Positions 6,473-13,813 of a DNA stretch of 16,618 nucleotides are shown here, one piece after another. The position numbers and the translations under genes are program-made. Every line of letters starts with the position of its first letter. Within the stretch, counting starts at the first letter, position 1. The stretch lies in assembly GCA_015663855.1 (NCBI GenBank), contig DQRJ01000054.1:1-16618 (forward strand). The letters are read 5' to 3'. Source of the DNA: Flavobacteriales bacterium. Its GTDB lineage: Bacteria; Bacteroidota; Bacteroidia; Flavobacteriales_D; Sanyastnellaceae. The notes under the pieces are model-generated. The model saw only the letters and a program-made list of their open reading frames with translations, searched no databases and was not told the DNA's origin.

Positions 6473-8674
6473 CTAATAACCGCCTTGCCTTCTTCTAACT
6501 ACCCATTCTAGGGTAAATGCGCCGAGCAGAATCCATAGGATTAATTCATAGCGTATTAAATCTAGACGTTCAGTAAACTCGTGCAAGATGTCTCTTTTTC
6601 GGACATTTGCAAAAACTAAATCACTCCATTTTTCAGAATTAACATCTATTGAGCTTAAAGGTCCTAAGTATTGACCTCCATTTTTGTCACTTAAGCGCAT
6701 AAGAAGTGAATGGTTTGCCGGGATAGAGCTCATCTCTATTTTAAGTGCTTTGATTATTATGTCTCCACTCTCTTCATATAGTTTACCGTCGAGGATGCAA
6801 TTCGATATCCAAGAGTATTCTCCGGGATAAAGTCGCCCGCAGTTAAGGGTGTAGTGGTGTGACGTTGTAGAGAAAGAGTAGTCGAACTCTTTACGGTCTT
6901 TATCGAATAGTGTGAGCGATATCTCTACGTCTGTAGTAGGGTTGAGGGAAGCGTCATAAACTTGAGCTGAGAATTTTAGACGTTCATCTTCATCTAAAAT
7001 CGTAGGTGCCGAAATTCTAAATCGTCTTACATCATCACGACTTGACAGGTATTGAATAGAGTTATTAATCATACCATCAAAGACGTCGAAGTTATCGTTA
7101 CGTAAATAGTCTTCCATCCTCCATCTCCAAAGCCCGTCTCCTAAAATAACACCGCTCCGCCTTCCCGACGCATCTCTATTAAATGCCCAAAGTGGCCATT
7201 CAGTTTTGAGAGAAATGAGTCTTTGGTATAGCATTACCTCCAACGAATTAGAAGCCCTTACTTTACCTAATGCCGTAGAAAGAGGAGGGAGGCTCATTAA
7301 CAATGGTTCCATTGCATCAGGTGTTTTGAATAGCGAAAAACCAGTGTTTAAGGATGCTTCTACAGATTCTTGTAGGTTACTTTGCTCTGAAATAATCCCT
7401 GTTCTTTCGATAGGAAGTTGAGCAAAGTCGGTTTCAGCTCCACCGATAAACAGTATGGGAGTATTCGAGGCAATCTTTTCAGCGACTAGCCCTGGTAGAG
7501 GCGAATCTGCTTTTGGAAGGTTGTGAAGTATCAGGATTTCGTGAGTGGGAAGTATATCTCTATCAATGTCATTAGCCCAAACCACTTCTACTACCTGATG
7601 CTTATTCGATAAAATAGCATTTTTGAGAGCTGCAATATCAGGGTGAGGTGAATCTGCTACAATTAATATGCGCCTTTTGCTTTCGAGGATTTCGACATAA
7701 ACGATTTTAGAATTATTAGAGAGCGTGGCTTCTGAGGCTTGGTTTTCTCTGGCCGTTTCACCGACTAATCGGCTAACGATCTTGATTTTCTCAGTTCCCG
7801 CCTTGTTCGCAGGGACTTGGAATCTGATCTTCTCGGCGTCTAATTCAGAATTCACAGACCAAACTACCTCATCCACTAATTCTCCATTCACATACAAAGA
7901 TGTTTTTACTGAGCTCCCTTTGAATCCTCTAGCTTTTATTATTGTTTCTATTGGGAAGTCGTTGCCTAAGTATGCTACTTCGTTATAGAGAATTTGGTCT
8001 ACAAGTACATCCCTGATGGAAGTAGTATCTCCTGTGCCCACAAAGAAATGAGGAACCTCTAGAAATTGTGTGCCGAATTCAGGATCTAAGCCTCGATTGC
8101 TCAGTCCGTCCGTTGTGAAAATGACCCCAGCGATATTTCTGTGCGAAAACTTATCGTTTAGCTCTTCTATTGCCGCACCGATATCAGTTCTAGGCAAGTT
8201 CATGGTTACGGTCGAAGTCCCCGATGTCGTACTACCATCTACTTCAGTCCGTAAACTTTCTGTATGATCTAGGCTACTCAACTGCGTTCCGAAGATGAAA
8301 CTTTCGATTTCGTATCCGTTCTCAATAAATACGTCTGGAGCATGCAATGCCCATTCAGTAAGAGCTAACCTTCGAGCCGTACTATCCTCGCCCACCCATT
8401 GAGAAGAGGTGCCATCATGTACGAACAGCATAGTAGATCGTTCCACCTCTTGTGTTAACGTCCTTAGAATTGGCTCGAGAAGTAAAAAACAGAGAACCCC
8501 CAAAACGAAAAGACGAACTATACCTAATCCCCATCTCAGCCAAACTTTTCTCGGTCCATCAGTCCCAACAGCGTATCGCAATAAAGTAAAACCCACGGCA
8601 AATGCGCCAGCTACTCCCCATGTCCATATAGGAGCATCAACAATTAAATCTGATAGAATCGAAAGCAAAGTCAT
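6473..8674 (-). CDS. Large membrane protein with vWA-like and amidotransferase-like domains
   Basis: This 733-residue protein has two N-terminal membrane helices (about 15-33 and 47-68), a long extracytoplasmic or cytoplasmic part, and one C-terminal helix (about 711-726) followed by RRRQGGY. After the second helix comes a von Willebrand A-like fold. DGTSS (87-91) corresponds to the MIDAS DxSxS with Thr in the middle position; T163 in PRTDIGAAIEEL and D189 in FTTDGLSNRG supply the other metal-site residues. Around 334-420, RRILIVADSPHPDIAALKNA and ILFIGGAE resemble a class I glutamine-amidotransferase-like Rossmann domain, as in large Bacteroidota and planctomycete vWA membrane proteins, but no catalytic Cys is evident. 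The C-terminal third looks like beta-sandwich domains. Its start codon abuts the fabG stop with no gap. No biochemical function is established for this family to my knowledge. Confidence 0.82.
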   Translation of the reverse strand: MTLLSILSDLIVDAPIWTWGVAGAFAVGFTLLRYAVGTDGPRKVWLRWGLGIVRLFVLGVLCFLLLEPILRTLTQEVERSTMLFVHDGTSSQWVGEDSTARRLALTEWALHAPDVFIENGYEIESFIFGTQLSSLDHTESLRTEVDGSTTSGTSTVTMNLPRTDIGAAIEELNDKFSHRNIAGVIFTTDGLSNRGLDPEFGTQFLEVPHFFVGTGDTTSIRDVLVDQILYNEVAYLGNDFPIETIIKARGFKGSSVKTSLYVNGELVDEVVWSVNSELDAEKIRFQVPANKAGTEKIKIVSRLVGETARENQASEATLSNNSKIVYVEILESKRRILIVADSPHPDIAALKNAILSNKHQVVEVVWANDIDRDILPTHEILILHNLPKADSPLPGLVAEKIASNTPILFIGGAETDFAQLPIERTGIISEQSNLQESVEASLNTGFSLFKTPDAMEPLLMSLPPLSTALGKVRASNSLEVMLYQRLISLKTEWPLWAFNRDASGRRSGVILGDGLWRWRMEDYLRNDNFDVFDGMINNSIQYLSSRDDVRRFRISAPTILDEDERLKFSAQVYDASLNPTTDVEISLTLFDKDRKEFDYSFSTTSHHYTLNCGRLYPGEYSWISNCILDGKLYEESGDIIIKALKIEMSSIPANHSLLMRLSDKNGGQYLGPLSSIDVNSEKWSDLVFANVRKRDILHEFTERLDLIRYELILWILLGAFTLEWVVRRRQGGY

Positions 8675-9421
8675 TTATGCTGTAATCATACCACCACAGA
8701 CATTCAAGGTTTGGCCTGTAATGTAAGAACTCAAATCACTAGCTAGGAAAACACAAGCGTTTGCTATATCCTTGGGAGTTCCGCCACGCTTCAATGGAAT
8801 AGCATCACGCCAGCCCTGAACCGTGTTTTCATCGAGCTTTGCAGTCATATCAGTCTCAATGAACCCAGGTGCGATAGCGTTGCTACGGATGTTTCTAGAG
8901 CCTAACTCGAGAGCGACAGACTTTGTGAAGCCGAGAATTCCAGCCTTCGAAGCTGCGTAGTTTGCTTGGCCTGCATTTCCTTGAACTCCTACAACAGAAC
9001 TGATGTTGATGATAGAGCCAGAACGAGCTTTGAGCATTGTTCTCAGAACAGACTTAGTAAGATTGAAGCAACTTTTCAGGTTAACATTAATTACGCTATC
9101 CCACTGCTCCTCAGACATGCGCATAAGTAGCGTGTCGTTAGTTATTCCAGCATTATTCACTACTATGTCGATGGCTCCATATTCTTCGAGAACTTCTTCT
9201 ATAAGTAATTCTGCATCGGACATTTTAGAAGCGTCAGACCTGAATCCTTTCGCTGTTCCACCGTCTGCGGTAAGCTCACCTTCAAGTTTTTGAGCTATCT
9301 CATCAGAACATATATATGTGAAAGCCACTGTTGCTCCTTGTGCGATAAAGGTTTTGGCAATTTCAGTTCCTATTCCTCTTGATGCGCCAGTGATAATGGC
9401 AACCTTTCCTTTTAATAACAT
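8675..9421 (-). CDS. fabG: 3-oxoacyl-[acyl-carrier-protein] reductase FabG
   Basis: FabG uses NADPH to reduce 3-oxoacyl-ACP in each round of fatty acid elongation. The 248-residue protein has the full classical short-chain dehydrogenase set: TGASRGIG (11-18) for the cofactor, NNAG (89-92), and the catalytic tetrad N114, S142, Y155 and K159 (in QANYAASK). APGFIETDMT follows Y155, as expected, and the end is GQTLNVCGGMITA. Length and motifs match FabG closely, much better than generic SDR enzymes. The next gene begins directly after its stop, and 20 bases separate it from the CCG-domain gene upstream. It is transcribed in the envelope operon apart from the other fatty acid genes, so a second fabG elsewhere in the genome is possible. 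Confidence 0.93.
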   Translation of the reverse strand: MLLKGKVAIITGASRGIGTEIAKTFIAQGATVAFTYICSDEIAQKLEGELTADGGTAKGFRSDASKMSDAELLIEEVLEEYGAIDIVVNNAGITNDTLLMRMSEEQWDSVINVNLKSCFNLTKSVLRTMLKARSGSIINISSVVGVQGNAGQANYAASKAGILGFTKSVALELGSRNIRSNAIAPGFIETDMTAKLDENTVQGWRDAIPLKRGGTPKDIANACVFLASDLSSYITGQTLNVCGGMITA

Positions 9422-9441
9422 ATAATACTAATTTAAGTTTA

Positions 9442-10242
9442 TTATTCTGGTAAAATATTAGCAGCTGTAGCTATCATTTCAGCAATATCTTTTACGTCAA
9501 TAGAGCCAGTCTTTTCTGCACTTTTCACGCCGTCAGTCATCATCGTGTTGCAGAAAGGACATCCTGTTGCAACAATCGTAGCTGAGGTTGCTATTGCATC
9601 TTCGGTACGCTTATCGTTTATTTCCTTGTCTCCTTTTTCAGCCTCCTTAAACATCTGCGCACCTCCAGCTCCGCAACACAACCCTTTCGACTTGCAATTA
9701 CGCATTTCTACAAGTTCTGCATCTAGAGCTTCAATCACGGAGCGTGGAGCTTCGTATTCGCCATTTCCTCGCCCTAAGTAGCAAGGGTCGTGGAATGTGA
9801 TGCGACGTCCTTTGAACGGGTGGTCGTCAGCAAGAGTTAGCTTTCCTTCTGAAATGAGAGATGCGATGAATTGACTGTGATGCATCACTTTGTAATCGCC
9901 ACCTAGCTCGGGGTACTCATTCTTCATAACGTTGAAGCAATGGGGGCACCCGGTTACGATTTTCTTAATTCCGTAGCCATTGAGAACCGCTATGTTTTGG
10001 GCTGCTTGCATCTGAAACAGAAATTCATTACCAGCTCTCTTAGCAGGGTCCCCAGTACAACTTTCTTCCGCTCCTAATACAGCAAAATCTACCTTAGCAT
10101 GGTGCAAAATCCTTGCAATAGCTTTAGTAATGCTCTTAGCTCTGTCGTCAAAACTGCCAGCGCATCCGACCCAGAATAATACCTCAGGACTCTTTCCTTC
10201 AGCGGTCATTTCCGCCATAGTAGGCACTTTAAATGTATTCAT
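9442..10242 (-). CDS. CCG-domain (HdrB-like) iron-sulfur protein
   Basis: The 266-residue soluble protein carries two cysteine-rich CCG repeats, as in heterodisulfide reductase subunit B, GlpC and LutA. The second repeat is canonical: C154, then CCG at 189-191, then CPFC at 228-231. The first repeat has C27, a single Cys in ESCTGD (C62), and CPHC at 99-102, so one cysteine is missing. The AEESCTGDPAKRAGNEFLF stretch is typical of this subgroup, including EtfD-like oxidoreductases. Such domains bind non-cubane or [4Fe-4S] clusters in electron transfer. The membrane FeS protein is encoded 28 bases upstream and is the probable partner. Together they look like a split quinone-linked oxidoreductase; the electron donor cannot be read from the sequence. 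Confidence 0.9.
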   Translation of the reverse strand: MNTFKVPTMAEMTAEGKSPEVLFWVGCAGSFDDRAKSITKAIARILHHAKVDFAVLGAEESCTGDPAKRAGNEFLFQMQAAQNIAVLNGYGIKKIVTGCPHCFNVMKNEYPELGGDYKVMHHSQFIASLISEGKLTLADDHPFKGRRITFHDPCYLGRGNGEYEAPRSVIEALDAELVEMRNCKSKGLCCGAGGAQMFKEAEKGDKEINDKRTEDAIATSATIVATGCPFCNTMMTDGVKSAEKTGSIDVKDIAEMIATAANILPE

Positions 10243-10270
10243 TTTAATGTCTTTCTTTAGGACTGTCTTA

Positions 10271-11614
10271 CTAATCTCTTATCCAATCTCCTCTACTCGC
10301 AGCTGGGAATGCCCATGGTGCGCCGTTATTTTCGATGTTGTTAAACATGGTGGTTATGGGGTCAGGCGATTTGCTATCCTCCATAATTAAGCTGCGTCGC
10401 ATATCTAGGATAATCCCCATAGGGTTAATGTTTATCGGGCAGGCTTCCACACATGCTTGGCATGAGGTACAAGCCCAAATCTCTTCTTCGCTCACATAGT
10501 CACCAACTAACATCTTTCCATCATCTTTAAACTCACCTCCGTTAGAATCGCGATTCTCACCGATATCATCCATCCTGTCTCTACAGTCCATCATAATCTT
10601 TCTCGGTGAAAGAACCTTCCCGGTTAAATTAGCAGGGCAAACCGATGTACATCTACCACACTCTGTGCATGAGTATGATTCCATTATCTGTTTCCACGTA
10701 AGATCGGCTCCGTCTTTTACTCCGAAGCACGGAGGCGCTTCCGGCTCGCCACCATCAGCACTTGGAGGAGGAGTAGCATAAGGATCCGCCGTAGGATCCA
10801 TCATTAAATCAACTTCTTTTTTAACGGCGGCCATATTATCTAATCTACCACTCTCATCAAGATTTGAATAATAGGTATTCGGGAAGGCAAGTAAAATATG
10901 GAAGTGCTTAGAATAAGGAATATAAACCAAAAATGCGAGCACTCCAGCTATGTGGAACCACCAAAAACCTCGTTCCGCAAAAATCAATCCTACATCATTC
11001 AACCCAGAATATAATAGGACAAAGTACTGACTAATGGGGAAGGCACCTTCAAGATTCGCCATACCCATATAATGCTCTAGCTCTCTAGAAATTGCTATTG
11101 AATCCGCAGCATTCATGCTCAGGAAGGCAAACATCAGCAAAATCTCGGTCACGAGAATAATGTTCGCATCGAGCGAGGGCCATCCACCCATCTCCTTCGA
11201 CTTAAACCTCGCAAGTCCTATCAAATTTCGCCTCAGTAAAAACACGACGCAGGCAACAAGCACGCCTAACGCCAAAAATTCGAACGCGGCAATCAAGATT
11301 CCATATATCGGTCCTATAGACGAGAAGATCCGATGCGTGCCCAGAAACCCATCGATAACGATCTCCATCATCTCCAAGTTTATTATCACGAACCCGACGT
11401 AAACTAGAATATGCAGGATGCCGGCAACGGGGCGGGTGACCATTTTACTTTGGCCTACAGCAACACGAGCCATAGTTTTCCAACGCTCTGCCTTGCGGTC
11501 CGACAAGTCAATATCTCGCCCCATATTGATGTTTCGGCGGATAAAAGCTACACGTTTAGAGAAAAAGAAAATCCCAGTGCCGAACATTACGGCGAATATT
11601 AATTGTGCGATCAT
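10271..11614 (-). CDS. Membrane-bound protein with two [4Fe-4S] clusters (HdrC/EtfD-like)
   Basis: The N-terminal 245 of 447 residues hold about six membrane helices (near 2-20, 62-85, 101-127, 150-170, 196-214 and 219-243), resembling the NarI/HdrE-type cytochrome b module. H68, H221 and H237 are candidates for heme ligands. After a linker rich in Pro and acidic residues (about 272-297) come two ferredoxin-like motifs: C316-C319-C322-C326 (CTECGRCTSVCP) and C382-C385-C388-C392 (CTSCQACVEACP). This arrangement fits electron passage between a soluble donor, the CCG protein and membrane quinone. Fused versions of the two subunits exist as EtfD in actinobacteria, so an ETF:quinone role is a reasonable inference but not proven here. 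Its ATG shares one base with the stop of the MCE gene. Confidence 0.9.
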   Translation of the reverse strand: MIAQLIFAVMFGTGIFFFSKRVAFIRRNINMGRDIDLSDRKAERWKTMARVAVGQSKMVTRPVAGILHILVYVGFVIINLEMMEIVIDGFLGTHRIFSSIGPIYGILIAAFEFLALGVLVACVVFLLRRNLIGLARFKSKEMGGWPSLDANIILVTEILLMFAFLSMNAADSIAISRELEHYMGMANLEGAFPISQYFVLLYSGLNDVGLIFAERGFWWFHIAGVLAFLVYIPYSKHFHILLAFPNTYYSNLDESGRLDNMAAVKKEVDLMMDPTADPYATPPPSADGGEPEAPPCFGVKDGADLTWKQIMESYSCTECGRCTSVCPANLTGKVLSPRKIMMDCRDRMDDIGENRDSNGGEFKDDGKMLVGDYVSEEEIWACTSCQACVEACPININPMGIILDMRRSLIMEDSKSPDPITTMFNNIENNGAPWAFPAASRGDWIRD

Positions 11615-12672
11615 TATTTACTCTGTTTGTCCATCTCCTCTTTAATCATCTTCTCCATACGTTTAATATCCCCCTTAGACATCTTAGCTGTCTGCTTACG
11701 ACCAAACAAACTCACTCTCACATATTTCCAAGGGTTTAGTTGTATATCGTCAAGCAGCTCTTGAACTTCTGTATTCGAAGCTAATAAGTCAAAATAAAGA
11801 GAGTCATCAGTCAATAGTTTCCCTAGTGTACCCTCTCCTTTGTTAAGTTTATCAGTAATTCTTGAAATATCAAGAAGTGCCTTGTCAGCATTTGAAATAG
11901 TTGAAGAAATATTTACTCCAACAAGAGAATCACTCAAGTCAGAGAAATTATCAATTATGTTATTTATCTGTTTATTATTGTTATTCAAGTTTTCTGCGAT
12001 TGCATCAACGTTCGACATAACGTTCTTAAAAACCACACGATTTTCCTCAACCAAACCATCAAAATTTGCTACGGTATTCTCCAAAGTCCTCACCGATCTA
12101 TGCAGGCTTGCGAAAGCTGAAGGAAGCCCCAGTGTAGCATCATCTTCAAAAACAGCTTTCATATTAACAAGAATATCATCTACCCCTTTAATCAATTCTT
12201 CCGTCTTTAACCGAAGCGGCTCCAACTCCTTTCTCACCGCCGTGGTAATATCCATCTCGACCGCGGAAAGCAGTGTGTCACCTGGTTGAGCATACGATTT
12301 GGTGATTCCAGGCTCTATTTTTATCGCTTTAGTACCAAATAGATCTGAAGAATAAATCTTTGCCTGTGAATCAATAGGAACTTTCAACTTTGATTCTTCG
12401 ATGGTGAACTCAACTAATAGAGATCCATCTCCTTTAGAAGAGAAAGTCACATTTGAGACTTGCCCGACTTTAAATCCATTTACAAGCACCGGATTTGAAA
12501 CTGCAAGGCCCTCAATTCTATCATAAACCGCGTAAAGATGAATCTGTTTACTAAAAGGATTCATGCCTTTTAAGTAGTTAATACCTAAAAACAGAAGCAC
12601 CACACCTAAGATCATTAGGGTGCCGATTTTGAATTCTTGCGAAATCATCGTCTGTTTTACTTCCTTACTCAT
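11614..12672 (-). CDS. MCE/MlaD family lipid-transport protein
   Basis: This 352-residue protein has one N-terminal membrane helix (about 16-34, LMILGVVLLFLGINYLKG), an MCE domain (about 42-122, with GLAVSNPVLVNGFKVGQV), and a long C-terminal helical region rich in Asn/Asp heptads (about 145-300) of the kind that forms a tube or needle in PqiB/YebT-type and MlaD-like proteins. It probably moves phospholipids across the periplasm with an Mla-type ABC transporter encoded elsewhere. I chose ATG at 12672, overlapping the amidase stop by 8 bases. An ATG at 12648 (MISQEFKIGTLM) fits homologues even better and would leave a 16-base gap. The longer frame to 12723 adds a non-homologous stretch and is unlikely. 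The downstream FeS gene overlaps by one base. Confidence 0.9.
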   Translation of the reverse strand: MSKEVKQTMISQEFKIGTLMILGVVLLFLGINYLKGMNPFSKQIHLYAVYDRIEGLAVSNPVLVNGFKVGQVSNVTFSSKGDGSLLVEFTIEESKLKVPIDSQAKIYSSDLFGTKAIKIEPGITKSYAQPGDTLLSAVEMDITTAVRKELEPLRLKTEELIKGVDDILVNMKAVFEDDATLGLPSAFASLHRSVRTLENTVANFDGLVEENRVVFKNVMSNVDAIAENLNNNNKQINNIIDNFSDLSDSLVGVNISSTISNADKALLDISRITDKLNKGEGTLGKLLTDDSLYFDLLASNTEVQELLDDIQLNPWKYVRVSLFGRKQTAKMSKGDIKRMEKMIKEEMDKQSK

Positions 12673-13813
12673 TCGTCGAATTTTCACTAGAAACACTAGA
12701 CATTGGGACTCGTTTCCCATCAATAAATGCGGCTACAAATGCACCTTTAAACCCTTGCTTTCGCAATTCGTTTTTCCTTGCATGTGCTTCCTCTGCTATT
12801 CCAAACAATCCCGTTGTGTATTTGAATTGACCGCTACTAAGGTACATGTCTACGTTTTGCAGACCTCTAAAAATAGGATCGGTTTTTTCAAGTTCTGTTG
12901 GGGAGGTTGCTATTTGTATTCTAAATATCACATTTTCAGACGATTGTGTTGTTTTAGACTCTAGGTTTTCTTTTACATTCCCTTCTTCATTAATTACATT
13001 TGGCCTATGTTCTGGATTTTGAAGATCTCGGTAGTCACGGAATGCTCGAAATAGAGCGGATGCCATGTAATCTCGTCCTTTTTCACCATGTAAGAAATCC
13101 TCTTCTTCGGGATTAGTTAGAAATCCTAGCTCTACGAGTACACTAGGCATTGAGGTAAACGAAATCACATAATAGCCGGCCTGTCTTACACCTCTGTCTT
13201 TCCTCCCCACTCTTTCGCGGAATTGATTTTGAATCATCGATCCAAGTTGGAGGGAATTGTCGAGGAAAACGTTTTGGCGTAGAGATAAAGCTATGTATGT
13301 GTCAGGGTCATTAGGGTCAAACCCGGCGTAATCTTCCTCATAATTATCCTCCTTGTAAATACTCGCGTTCTCACGCATAGCACTATTCAGGCTCTGCTCA
13401 GATTTGTGCATCCCCATTACATAAGTACCGCAACCGCTTGCGCTAGCAGTGGCGAATGCGTCACAGTGAATTGAGATAAAAACGTCAGCTTCTGCGTTGT
13501 TCGCAATTTTTACGCGAGAAGAGAGTTTAGGGAATGAATCATCTTTCCTTGTGAGAATGACCTTAACATCGGGCATTTTCTCGCGGATATACGCAGCTAA
13601 TTTGTTAGAAACGTCGAGAGTAACGTCCTTTTCAGTGAGTGAATATCTTCCTGTGCCCAAATTTCCAGGGTCTTTTCCTCCGTGCCCAGCATCGATAACC
13701 ACAACCATAGCGGGTTCTAGAGGGGTAAAAGACGCTGATGCGAAAACTGCAATAATTGCTAGTGCAAGAACGGCGGGTTTAAGTAGCTTTGAATGTTGTT
13801 TCAGGTCCTTCAT
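12665..13813 (-). CDS. N-acetylmuramoyl-L-alanine amidase with C-terminal SPOR domain
   Basis: The enzyme cleaves the bond between MurNAc and L-Ala in peptidoglycan. The 382-residue protein has a signal sequence or anchor (about 13-28, AVLALAIIAVFASAS), then an Amidase_3 domain (35-262). Zinc ligands H44 (VIDAGHGGKDPG), E61 and H116 (SIHCDAF), and the catalytic E228 (VELGFLTNPEE), are all present. Residues 295-368 form a SPOR domain, which binds denuded glycan at division sites, so a role in daughter-cell separation is likely. The ATG at 13813 is favoured; the open frame continues to an ATG at 13864, but that adds a second hydrophobic stretch and lies inside lptD. It heads the seven-gene minus-strand cluster. 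Its 5' end is divergent from lptD with no gap. Confidence 0.93.
   Translation of the reverse strand: MKDLKQHSKLLKPAVLALAIIAVFASASFTPLEPAMVVVIDAGHGGKDPGNLGTGRYSLTEKDVTLDVSNKLAAYIREKMPDVKVILTRKDDSFPKLSSRVKIANNAEADVFISIHCDAFATASASGCGTYVMGMHKSEQSLNSAMRENASIYKEDNYEEDYAGFDPNDPDTYIALSLRQNVFLDNSLQLGSMIQNQFRERVGRKDRGVRQAGYYVISFTSMPSVLVELGFLTNPEEEDFLHGEKGRDYMASALFRAFRDYRDLQNPEHRPNVINEEGNVKENLESKTTQSSENVIFRIQIATSPTELEKTDPIFRGLQNVDMYLSSGQFKYTTGLFGIAEEAHARKNELRKQGFKGAFVAAFIDGKRVPMSSVSSENSTNE
13784..13791 (+). promoter_or_regulatory. Possible -7 element of the lptD promoter, inside the amidase gene
   Basis: TAGCTTTG is an exact match to the Bacteroidota TAnnTTTG element. It lies 20 bases before the lptD ATG, so transcription would start near 13797 with a leader of about 15 bases. 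The nearest upstream TTG (13756-13758) is 25 bases away, slightly beyond the usual spacing. The element falls within the signal-peptide codons of the divergent amidase. On the other strand, the best counterpart for the amidase is TAATTTCG (13830-13823), one mismatch and without a -33 partner. Confidence 0.35.

Noticed and set aside
11840..12289. 149-residue plus-strand ORF antisense to the MCE gene
   Set aside because: It is a shadow of the helical, low-complexity region of the MCE gene, with no recognisable domain or start context.
12673..12723. Longer MCE-protein start at 12723
   Set aside because: The 17 extra residues overlap the amidase and resemble no MCE N-terminus; ATG 12672 or 12648 fits better.
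13497..13811. In-frame upstream extension of the lptD reading frame to an ATG at 13497
   Set aside because: The added residues are antisense to the amidase catalytic region and show no LptD homology, and a good signal peptide begins at 13812.
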